Positions 1-5,132 of a DNA stretch of 5,132 nt are shown here, one piece after another. Position 1 is the stretch's first letter; each line of letters begins with the position of its first letter. Origin of the DNA: Planctomycetota bacterium (lineage in GTDB: Bacteria > Planctomycetota > Phycisphaerae > Sedimentisphaerales > Anaerohalosphaeraceae); NCBI GenBank assembly GCA_021160785.1, contig JAGHBX010000625.1, positions 1 to 5,132 of the forward strand, read 5' to 3'. A program made the position numbers and the translations under genes. A model generated the notes under the pieces. The model saw only the letters and a list, made by a program, of their open reading frames with translations. It had not been told where the DNA came from and did no database searches.

Positions 1-42
1 AACGCACCTGTGCTGGCGCTGCGACCAGGCGTATACGCTCGA

Positions 43-51
43 ATTATAACA
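43..51 (-). promoter_or_regulatory. Possible extended -10 promoter element
   Basis: On the minus strand the bases read TGTTATAAT, a perfect TATAAT hexamer with the TGn extension used by extended -10 sigma70-type promoters. No good -35 box lies 16-19 bases upstream, which extended -10 promoters can tolerate. It would start transcription near position 36, leftward out of the window. It overlaps the end of the short ORF at 44-82, so both readings may not be true. The match may be chance. Confidence 0.25.
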
Positions 52-82
52 CCGTAATGATCATGCTGATTGTGTGTTTCAT
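44..82 (-). CDS. Short ORF or broken 5' start of a further gene
   Basis: Twelve codons (MKHTISMIITVL, then TAA) start 12 bases beyond the GH97 stop codon. The ATG (80-82) is preceded, after 7 bases, by AAGAGG (90-95), a good Shine-Dalgarno that overlaps the GH97 stop, so initiation here looks real and translationally coupled. A Lys-His start followed by a hydrophobic run resembles the beginning of a signal peptide. Both other minus-strand frames stay open from this point to the window edge, so one indel would extend the frame. One alternative frame reads YNSSVYAWSQ, which contains a plausible signal peptidase site. It may therefore be a frameshifted exported-protein gene, a tiny ORF or chance. 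With only 43 bases left in the window, no function can be given. Confidence 0.3.
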   Translation of the reverse strand: MKHTISMIITVL

Positions 83-94
83 CGCATTACCTCT

Positions 95-1984
95 TTACTT
101 TCCGACAGGTACGATCCTTATCGCCTGGCCGCCATTGTGCGCCAGATTGGCCGTAATGGTCGATCGCGAATTGACACCTGCCCGTGTAATAATCACTCCC
201 CGCCGGTCGCTGCCGTCGGGTCTGGCGTCGCTGAAGATACGGGCCATATAATTCCTGCCCGGCTCAAGAAATCTCAACGGAATCTCCAGCTTTCGCTGTT
301 TGCCCGCGTTCATCGTGCCGACAAACCACTGGTCGCCGCTTCGCCGCGCAATGGTTACATGCTCGCCTATGGCGCCTTGCACAACTTTCGTATCGTCCCA
401 AACCGTCGGCACATGCCTGAAGAATTCCAGCGCCTCTTCGCCCTCGTACATCGCAGGCCGGTCGTACCAGAACATAAACTGCCACGGACTGTAATACACC
501 ACCGCCGCAGCCAATTGATGTGCAGACGTATTCTTCACGCGATCGCTGTACCAGCAGATCGTATAATCGCCCGCCCCGCAAAGATACCGCGTAAACGGCA
601 GCACCAGATTCTCCCTGGCGGTCGGCATGCACTCATTGCCGCGGATGCCCTCCATCGTCATAAGATTCGGATACGTCCGGCTGAAACCCGTCGGTCGATA
701 TTCGTCATGCACGTCCACCATCAACTCGTTAGCCGCCGCTTTTGCGATTGCTTCGTGCAGCCATCTGGTCCACCGCTGATCGCCCACCCGCACAAAACCA
801 TACTTCACCCCCTTGATCCCCCAGCTCTTATACAGGGGCAGAATCTCGTCGAGCTGCCTCTCCAGCGCACGCCGGTTGACATAAACCAGGATGCCGATAT
901 CCTTCGCGTTTGCATATTGTATCACCTCCTGCAGGTCCAGAGGCCCCCTGGACCGCTTCGGGTCGAGCGTCACCGTCGTGGCGTCCGACTCATCGCTGTT
1001 TTCCGGGCCGTACCAGCCGGCGTCGTACTCCACGTATTGCAAACCGCGCTCGACGGCAAAATCCACGCACGCCTTTCCGCCGTCTGTCGTCAGCGACACT
1101 TCACGTATTACCTTGCCCGGCTTGATCCACGAGGTGTCCGCAATCGCACACGGCTCGTTGAGATTGCGGATGATATCGTTTCCCTCCAGGAGTTGACACA
1201 CGTCGTCGGCGACCATCAGAACCCGCCACGGTGTGCTGTACGGCGCGGTTACGGCCACCTCGCCGGCCAACATGCTCTCGACGGCATAAGGTGCACCGTC
1301 TACGGGTTTCAATCGCATGCGTGCATAATCCACCAGCGCCGCTTCGCCCACTGCAACAGCCGGGCCGCCGTCAATCTCAATCGTCAACGGCCTCTCACAG
1401 TTGGGCTTGATTCCGTCAATCGTCGTCTTGCTGTAAATTCCCTGCGCCGAATACACCGCCCAGGCCGTGTGATTGCCCGTAAAACGAAACTGAGTACGTT
1501 CGGCCTTGATCGTAAACTGATCCAGACCCTTCTGTTGGCCAAATGAATATCGAAACGCCGCCCCCTCATTATATGCACGAAATATTACCCGCAGTTTTCT
1601 CGGCGGTGTCTGGCCATCCTGCACGTCGGCAACCATCTGATTGTATTGGTCCCGTATCTCGTTGCGCTCGCCGTACACGGGCTTCCACGTACTGTCATGA
1701 GTCGTATGCGCAACATTCAGGATTTCAAATCCCGCCGTCAGCGAGGGCGCATTCTTCAGTTCCAGCCCCAATCGCGAGTCGGCAAGGATCTCGGCGCCCT
1801 TGTAAGACATGCTCCAAACCAGGCAACTGGTCCGGCCGTCGCAGTCCCTTACATCCACCGCCACCGTAACATTGCCGTCTGGCGAACGCAGCACCGCGGC
1901 AGTCGCTCCACAACTCAAACACGCCGCCGCAACAACTGCAATGATACCCGTTTTGAACACCCTTGATAAACGCATGCTTTTCAT
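95..1984 (-). CDS. Secreted glycoside hydrolase family 97 enzyme
   Basis: This 629-residue protein is full length for GH97, a family of alpha-glucosidases and alpha-galactosidases needing calcium. The start at 1984 was chosen because AGGAGG (1989-1994) lies 4 bases upstream and the next residues form a signal peptide: basic MKSMRLSRVFK, a hydrophobic stretch at about 12-24, and a likely signal peptidase I site near ATAA (27-30). A longer in-frame start at 2149 would overlap the preceding gene and bury the signal. The order is an N-terminal beta-sandwich (about 30-280, with GERNEIRDQYNQ at 105-116), a TIM barrel (about 290-540, with DTSWIKPGK, YDAGW, GVKYGF, HDEYRPTG and RGNE), then a C-terminal beta domain. 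From remembered family numbering, E451 aligns with the SusB acid Glu532, E445 with Glu526 and D427 with the base Glu508. G396 sits where retaining members have the Asp nucleophile, so inversion is likelier. Substrate is unknown. It is probably periplasmic or extracellular. Confidence 0.9.
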   Translation of the reverse strand: MKSMRLSRVFKTGIIAVVAAACLSCGATAAVLRSPDGNVTVAVDVRDCDGRTSCLVWSMSYKGAEILADSRLGLELKNAPSLTAGFEILNVAHTTHDSTWKPVYGERNEIRDQYNQMVADVQDGQTPPRKLRVIFRAYNEGAAFRYSFGQQKGLDQFTIKAERTQFRFTGNHTAWAVYSAQGIYSKTTIDGIKPNCERPLTIEIDGGPAVAVGEAALVDYARMRLKPVDGAPYAVESMLAGEVAVTAPYSTPWRVLMVADDVCQLLEGNDIIRNLNEPCAIADTSWIKPGKVIREVSLTTDGGKACVDFAVERGLQYVEYDAGWYGPENSDESDATTVTLDPKRSRGPLDLQEVIQYANAKDIGILVYVNRRALERQLDEILPLYKSWGIKGVKYGFVRVGDQRWTRWLHEAIAKAAANELMVDVHDEYRPTGFSRTYPNLMTMEGIRGNECMPTARENLVLPFTRYLCGAGDYTICWYSDRVKNTSAHQLAAAVVYYSPWQFMFWYDRPAMYEGEEALEFFRHVPTVWDDTKVVQGAIGEHVTIARRSGDQWFVGTMNAGKQRKLEIPLRFLEPGRNYMARIFSDARPDGSDRRGVIITRAGVNSRSTITANLAHNGGQAIRIVPVGK

Positions 1985-1988
1985 CGTT

Positions 1989-1994
1989 CCTCCT
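1989..1994 (-). promoter_or_regulatory. Ribosome binding site fixing the GH97 start
   Basis: AGGAGG on the minus strand, 4 bases before the ATG at 1982-1984. It is the strongest Shine-Dalgarno in the window and the main reason for choosing this start over the upstream in-frame one. It also suggests that GH97 is translated efficiently and independently of the broken gene before it. Confidence 0.75.
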
Positions 1995-2033
1995 TTGCTT
2001 GTTGACTTTACGGTTTCTGCAAGACTGTTAATG

Positions 2034-2852
2034 TCAGACGATTTTTTTTGCTGCGGAAGTCCAGTTTGTCGGCTCATTGCCGACCATCTCGAGTATGCGT
2101 CCGGGCTCCTCCGGCATGGAAGTTTTTGCAGACAGATACGCCGATTCAATCACCGCCATGTTATTGAGATCGACATCGGCGTGTGCGGCGAATTTATTAT
2201 TACCCGGCGAGTCAATACTCATCGCAAAGTCTTCCAGCATCCGCAATATCGACCCGGCGCGGACCGATTTGAAGTTCGACCGTTTCGTCGCCTTGCCGGA
2301 ATTATTGCTGACGATGAAACTGTCGGCGGAAACGGTGACAAATCCTTCGTTGCTGTGCAGTCTCAGTTGGCATTGGGGCGGACCGAACGTTCTGGATGCG
2401 CTGATGTTGGCCATGAGTGTGTCGGAAAATTTCATCGTCAGAATCGCCGTATCTTCGGTTATCGACAGCCGCTGCTTCCGGTCCGGAGCGTCGCTGGTCT
2501 TGAGCGAGTAAACCTGCTGCGGTATTCCGAAGTTCAGTATGATCTGGTCGATCAGGGTATAACAGTCTCGCAGCAGCACGCCGCCTCCGGCAATCTGCGG
2601 GTCGCTGAGCCAGCGGTGATGCTTTTCGTCCGACTCGCCGGGTGTGTGGCAATGGGCGGTAATCAGATGAACACTGTTGGCGTCGAGCGACTGGAGATAA
2701 TCTCTCAACAGGTCAAAGCCCGGTGAATACCGTGCGGTGCCGGCGATGGTGTATCGGATTTTTTCTTTTTTGGCGATGGCCAGCAATTCGGCGGCCTGTT
2801 CAAAATTGAGCCCGGGCGGGACTACTTTGAGGATGTTGAACTTCTTTTTCAT
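2034..2852 (-). CDS. Gfo/Idh/MocA-like protein, C-terminal fragment
   Basis: This 272-residue frame carries the rest of the oxidoreductase-like protein. It begins with the end of the Rossmann domain (FNILKVVPPGLNFEQAAEL) and continues into the family's beta-sheet domain (RYSPGFDLLRDYL, then WLSDPQIAGGGVLLRDCYTLID). Compared with typical members, the EKP motif that supplies the catalytic Lys reads VVP (10-12). In the GGGxLxDxGxHxxD motif the Asp and His positions are Arg95 and Thr99. The protein is therefore probably not a normal dehydrogenase. Its ATG overlaps the previous stop (ATGA) and has no Shine-Dalgarno, so independent initiation is doubtful and this is better read as the downstream part of one gene. 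It ends 49 bases before GH97, which suggests a shared transcript. Substrate and role are unknown. Confidence 0.7.
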   Translation of the reverse strand: MKKKFNILKVVPPGLNFEQAAELLAIAKKEKIRYTIAGTARYSPGFDLLRDYLQSLDANSVHLITAHCHTPGESDEKHHRWLSDPQIAGGGVLLRDCYTLIDQIILNFGIPQQVYSLKTSDAPDRKQRLSITEDTAILTMKFSDTLMANISASRTFGPPQCQLRLHSNEGFVTVSADSFIVSNNSGKATKRSNFKSVRAGSILRMLEDFAMSIDSPGNNKFAAHADVDLNNMAVIESAYLSAKTSMPEEPGRILEMVGNEPTNWTSAAKKIV

Positions 2853-3109
2853 CGCCGATTTGATATGTTCGGCGCGAAGGTGCTGCCCGCGGCGATAAAA
2901 AGGACATCGACCTGGTTTTGCATTACAAGCTGTCGATAGTCTTCAAATGCGCCGCACTGGTATTTTTCGGCGACGCGCTCGAAAATCTCCGGGTTGCTGT
3001 CGGCAACTGCGGTAACCTCATAGAGGCCGGTCTCGATGGCTGCTTCGAGCAGCTCCAAGCCCCCTTCGTTTAGTCCTAATATTGCGGTTTTCAGCTTTTT
3101 TTCGCTCAT
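2849..3109 (-). CDS. Gfo/Idh/MocA-like protein, N-terminal Rossmann fragment
   Basis: This 86-residue frame covers the nucleotide-binding half of a Gfo/Idh/MocA-type oxidoreductase, a family that usually binds NAD(P) and acts on sugars or related compounds. Visible elements are the first beta strand and turn KTAILGLNEGG (7-17), an alpha helix, the second strand ending in ADSNPE with an acidic D37 expected to face the cofactor ribose, then a Y-x-x-L-type segment and the DVLFIAAGS strand. The glycine motif is imperfect, with Asn14 where the second glycine of GxGxxG usually sits. The last six residues (NISNRR) are out-of-frame sequence after the break. The start has only a weak GAG Shine-Dalgarno (3117-3119, 7 bases away). 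It lies 46 bases after glyA, so it may depend on read-through from there. No signal peptide is seen, so it is presumably cytoplasmic. Confidence 0.7.
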   Translation of the reverse strand: MSEKKLKTAILGLNEGGLELLEAAIETGLYEVTAVADSNPEIFERVAEKYQCGAFEDYRQLVMQNQVDVLFIAAGSTFAPNISNRR

Positions 3110-3155
3110 AAAAGTACTCGCAAGGGAACCGACCTGGCGGTTTTCAGCGACTGGC

Positions 3156-4433
3156 TCAGGTGGCCAGATGATTGTTCTCCGGTGGAATAATGAAGTGGTC
3201 CGGCACGGAGAATTGGGAACACAAAAGCAGCACTTCCCTGCCGACCTGCTCTATGACGCTGTTATTGTCAATATTTTCGACGATTTTCTTGAAAAAGCCG
3301 GCGATGATGTCCATCTGCTCTTCCTTCATCCCTCTGGTGGTGATAGCCGGTGTTCCGAGTCTCAGGCCGCTGGGGTTAAACGGCGGCGCCGGATCCCCCG
3401 GAACGGTGTTGTAATTGGTGACGATTCTGGCTCTGTCGAGAGCCTTTGCAAACGGCTTTCCCGCGACTCCCTTGTTACGTAAGTCTATCAGCATCAAGTG
3501 GTTATCCGTGCCACCGGTAACAAGGTTAAAACCATATTCCATCAGCTTCTCAGCAAGTCTGGCGGCATTTTTGACGACCTGCTTTGCATACTGGACGAAT
3601 TCTGGTGTATCGGCTTCTGCAAGGGCAACGGCGATTGCGGTCAATGTATGCATGTGCGGTCCACCCTGCAGGCCGGGGAAAACCGCCCTGTCAATGGCCT
3701 TGGCGTGTTCGGCCTTGCAAAGCAGCATCCCGCCGCGCGGGCCGCGAAGCGTTTTGTGCGTGGTGGTGGAGACCACATCGGCGTAGGGAACCGGGCTTTT
3801 GTGGATTCCGGCGACGACCAGCCCCGAAATATGGGCGATATCACTGACGTGGCAGGCGCCGACGCGTTTGGCAATTTCGCCGAAAATCTCAAAATCTATC
3901 TCCCTTGGATATGCCGTTGCACCGGAGATAATCACCTTGGGACGGTGTTCTTTCGCCAGAGCCTCGATCTTGTCATAGTCGAACCTGCCCGTCTTAGGGT
4001 CCACACCATACTGGACTGAATTATACACATTGCTGGTGAAACTGGCCTTCCAGCCATGCGTCAGATGCCCCCCGTTGGTGAGCGAAAGTCCCATAATAGT
4101 ATCGCCAGTCGCCACCAAAGCCGAGTAGGCGGCTATATTGGCGACTGACCCGGAATACGACTGGACATTGGCATGGTCTGCCTGAAATATCTTTTTGGCG
4201 CGCTCGACGGCAAGGGTTTCGATCAAGTCCGTAACCTGCTGACCCTCGTAATAACGCTTTCCTGGATAACCCTCGGCATATTTGTTCGTCAGGCAACTGC
4301 CCGTCGCCTGCATGACCGCCTTAGAGACATAATTCTCCGAGGGGATCATCCGCAGAGAACCGCTCTGGCGGGCCTTTTCCTGTGTCAGAAGCTCATAAAT
4401 CTGCGGGTCATACAGTTCAAGTGCTGAAAGCAT
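3156..4433 (-). CDS. glyA: Serine hydroxymethyltransferase
   Basis: This 425-residue cytoplasmic PLP enzyme interconverts serine plus tetrahydrofolate with glycine plus 5,10-methylene-tetrahydrofolate, the main source of one-carbon units for purine, thymidylate and methionine synthesis. The length fits bacterial GlyA. Family motifs are intact: IPSENYVS (30-37), YAEGYPGKRYYEG (52-64), SDIAHISGLV with cofactor-binding Asp198 and His201, TTTHKTLRGPRGG with the Schiff-base Lys227, and a C-terminal SGLRLGTPAITTRG segment. The ATG at 4433 was chosen because GGAG (4443-4446) lies 9 bases upstream and a promoter sits just before it. A TTG start at 4517 would add 28 residues unlike the family and would place the promoter inside the gene. 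It is the first gene of the leftward set and diverges from the TPR gene. Confidence 0.96.
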   Translation of the reverse strand: MLSALELYDPQIYELLTQEKARQSGSLRMIPSENYVSKAVMQATGSCLTNKYAEGYPGKRYYEGQQVTDLIETLAVERAKKIFQADHANVQSYSGSVANIAAYSALVATGDTIMGLSLTNGGHLTHGWKASFTSNVYNSVQYGVDPKTGRFDYDKIEALAKEHRPKVIISGATAYPREIDFEIFGEIAKRVGACHVSDIAHISGLVVAGIHKSPVPYADVVSTTTHKTLRGPRGGMLLCKAEHAKAIDRAVFPGLQGGPHMHTLTAIAVALAEADTPEFVQYAKQVVKNAARLAEKLMEYGFNLVTGGTDNHLMLIDLRNKGVAGKPFAKALDRARIVTNYNTVPGDPAPPFNPSGLRLGTPAITTRGMKEEQMDIIAGFFKKIVENIDNNSVIEQVGREVLLLCSQFSVPDHFIIPPENNHLAT

Positions 4434-4442
4434 ACTGTTGTT

Positions 4443-4446
4443 CTCC
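4443..4446 (-). promoter_or_regulatory. glyA ribosome binding site
   Basis: GGAG on the minus strand, 9 bases before the ATG at 4431-4433. It supports the shorter glyA start, which also lines up with where other serine hydroxymethyltransferases begin. Confidence 0.6.
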
Positions 4447-4470
4447 AAAATTGCCAATTGTCGATATACA

Positions 4471-4499
4471 CTTATATCACGCCGAGCCTTTTGGGACAA
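4471..4499 (-). promoter_or_regulatory. glyA promoter, sigma70 type
   Basis: On the minus strand, TTGTCC (4494-4499, 4 of 6 to consensus) and TATAAG (4471-4476, 5 of 6) are separated by exactly 17 bases. The predicted start near 4464 leaves a leader of about 30 bases containing the glyA ribosome binding site. That leader is too short for a riboswitch. This is probably the promoter for glyA and, by read-through, for the two genes after it. Confidence 0.55.
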
Positions 4500-4511
4500 G
4501 TAATTATTTGT
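4496..4511. promoter_or_regulatory. Imperfect palindrome between divergent promoters, possible operator
   Basis: The 16 bases acaagtaattatttgt pair in 7 of 8 positions about their centre. The palindrome overlaps the upstream part of the glyA -35 box and touches the first base of the TPR gene -35 box, so a protein bound here could affect both promoters. The sequence is AT-rich, so chance symmetry is possible, and no regulator gene lies in the window. Confidence 0.3.
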
Positions 4512-4540
4512 TGACAAGATGCTATTTGGGTCTGTATGAT
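4511..4540 (+). promoter_or_regulatory. Promoter of the TPR gene, sigma70 type
   Basis: A perfect TTGACA (4511-4516) is followed after 18 bases by TATGAT (4535-4540, 5 of 6 to consensus). Transcription would start near 4547, giving a leader of about 33 bases with an AGGAG ribosome binding site. By match to consensus this is the strongest promoter in the window. It is back to back with the glyA promoter. Confidence 0.6.
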
Positions 4541-4562
4541 ACTGCGTTCAGTGCTTTGAAAA

Positions 4563-4567
4563 AGGAG
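4563..4567 (+). promoter_or_regulatory. Ribosome binding site of the TPR gene
   Basis: AGGAG lies 12 bases before the ATG at 4580-4582. The spacing is longer than ideal, but no other in-frame start lies closer, and the protein reads sensibly from this Met. Confidence 0.5.
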
Positions 4568-4579
4568 ATACCGTACTGA

Positions 4580-5132
4580 ATGCCTGATAATGACGTAGAA
4601 TCCGGTCTGGAAAAGGCGCGGGCTTTTTTCCAGCGAGCAGAAGATGTGGCCGCTACGGACAACTTCGATTATGCCATCGACATGTACCTTGAGGTGCTTC
4701 GTCGTGCTCCCGATGCGCTTGAAGATGGCCATGTTCCGCTGCGCAAGATGACGTTGGTACGTCAGGGCAAGGGAGGCAAGAAGCCTTCCATCGCCGACAA
4801 AATGAAGCGACACGGCGGCAAGACGCCGCTGGACGAGATGCTCAACGCCGAGTATCTTCTGGCCAAGGACCCCGACCACGTGCCGTACGCCGAGTCGCTG
4901 CTCAAGGCTGCCGTGGCGGGTGGATATCACCGAACAGCCGAGTGGATAGCGCAGCTTGTCTTTGCCGCCAATAATGCCGCCGCCCGGCCGTCGTTGTCCA
5001 CATATCTGCTGCTCAAGGATTCCTATAAAGAGTTGGAAATGTTCGACCTTGCCGTTTCTGCGTGCAAACGCGCCGTGGATCTAAAGCGCGGCGACGCTGC
5101 CCTGCATGATGAGCTTCGAGATCTTTCTGCGC
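4580..5132 (+). CDS. TPR-repeat protein, 3' end outside the window
   Basis: An open frame of 184 codons runs off the right edge. It starts MPDNDVESGLEKARAF and has no signal peptide or membrane segment, so it is presumably cytoplasmic. Two tetratricopeptide-like helix pairs are visible. The first is at about residues 12-46 (AEDVAATDNFDYAIDMYLEVLRRAP region, with the typical D-Y-A-I-x-x-Y pattern and closing Pro). The second is at about 141-175 (TYLLLKDSYKELEMFDLAV region, then ACKRAVDLKRGD). Between them are a strongly basic stretch at 57-81 (VRQGKGGKKPSI, KMKRHGGK) and a helical segment, LNAEYLLAKDPDHVPYAESLLKAA, that looks like a degenerate repeat. TPRs usually mediate protein-protein contacts; the basic linker could touch nucleic acid or acidic partners, but that is a guess. 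No enzymatic domain is seen in the part present. It diverges from glyA with its own strong promoter. Confidence 0.85.
   Translation, partial: MPDNDVESGLEKARAFFQRAEDVAATDNFDYAIDMYLEVLRRAPDALEDGHVPLRKMTLVRQGKGGKKPSIADKMKRHGGKTPLDEMLNAEYLLAKDPDHVPYAESLLKAAVAGGYHRTAEWIAQLVFAANNAAARPSLSTYLLLKDSYKELEMFDLAVSACKRAVDLKRGDAALHDELRDLSA

Larger units (their letters stand above)
2034..3109 (-). pseudogene. Gfo/Idh/MocA-like gene split by a frameshift
   Basis: Two consecutive minus-strand frames form one protein of the Gfo/Idh/MocA fold: a Rossmann half (2849-3109) and a C-terminal alpha/beta half (2034-2852). Adding one base (G on the minus strand) near position 2870 turns the end of the first frame into FAPEHIKSAMKKKF, which runs straight into the second and gives about 358 residues, normal for the family. 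The six residues EHIKSA, encoded upstream of the second ATG in its own frame, fit the family's usual P-x-H-x-x-x-x-x-A helix, so the break lies inside a conserved element. No slippery heptamer is present, so programmed frameshifting is unlikely. A sequencing or assembly error, or recent inactivation, fits better. Confidence 0.75.

Noticed and set aside
74..1546. A 490-codon open frame on the plus strand, antisense to GH97
   Set aside because: The minus-strand protein has clear GH97 motifs across the whole stretch. The antisense frame is rich in Arg, His and Pro, has no recognisable domain, and is what a GC-rich gene gives on its other strand.
1985..2149. An in-frame 55-residue N-terminal extension of GH97
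   Set aside because: It overlaps the end of the oxidoreductase-like gene, has no matching Shine-Dalgarno, and would place the signal peptide inside the protein.
1809..2726. A 305-codon plus-strand frame across the GH97 and oxidoreductase-like genes
   Set aside because: It crosses two real minus-strand genes and their gap and shows no recognisable motif.
2849..2880. Programmed ribosomal frameshifting in the oxidoreductase-like gene
   Set aside because: The junction bases GCGCCGAAC contain no slippery heptamer, and I saw no clear downstream pseudoknot or upstream stimulatory Shine-Dalgarno.
3127..3142. A small hairpin (AACCG and CGGTT, 6-base loop) between glyA and the next gene
   Set aside because: The stem is only 5 pairs and no T-run follows on the minus strand, so it is not a convincing terminator.
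4434..4517. A TTG-initiated 28-residue extension of glyA
   Set aside because: It contains the likely -35 and -10 boxes, does not resemble the family N-terminus, and the ATG at 4433 has its own ribosome binding site.
4434..4579. A glycine or other riboswitch upstream of glyA
   Set aside because: The predicted leader is only about 30 bases, and no aptamer-like paired elements are visible.
4472..4930. A 152-codon minus-strand frame over the TPR gene
   Set aside because: It lies antisense to a frame with TPR patterns, a promoter and a ribosome binding site, and it spans the divergent promoter region.

Overview
The window reads as ordinary bacterial chromosome of moderate to high GC, with no mobile elements, CRISPR arrays, tRNA or rRNA. 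A Planctomycetota-type organism (perhaps Phycisphaerae) is the best guess. It rests on the mixture of a secreted GH97 glycosidase, a divergent Gfo/Idh/MocA-type protein and the style of the TPR protein at the right end. This is inference; no marker gene settles the phylum.

Layout. A minus-strand gene set fills positions 4433 down to 95. It runs from glyA (serine hydroxymethyltransferase, 3156-4433), through a Gfo/Idh/MocA oxidoreductase-like gene broken by one apparent missing base near position 2870 (2034-3109), to a secreted glycoside hydrolase family 97 enzyme (95-1984). Gaps are only 46 and 49 bases, with no convincing terminator or internal promoter, so the three are probably co-transcribed from the glyA promoter. 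Left of the GH97 stop, a well-placed ribosome binding site and ATG at position 82 open a further reading frame that stops after 12 codons. It is either a tiny ORF or the start of another frameshifted gene leaving the window.

On the plus strand, a TPR-repeat protein starts at 4580 and runs off the right edge. The 146-base region between it and glyA holds two back-to-back sigma70-type promoters whose -35 boxes are 11 bases apart, with a 16-base imperfect palindrome between them.

Functionally, glyA is a housekeeping one-carbon gene, the GH97 enzyme probably acts on alpha-linked sugars outside the cytoplasm, and the middle protein looks like a Rossmann-fold dehydrogenase relative that has lost its usual catalytic residues. 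No clearly new system is visible. The points most worth a second look are the single-base break in the middle gene, the unusual residues at the GH97 and Gfo/Idh/MocA active sites, and the compact divergent promoter region.
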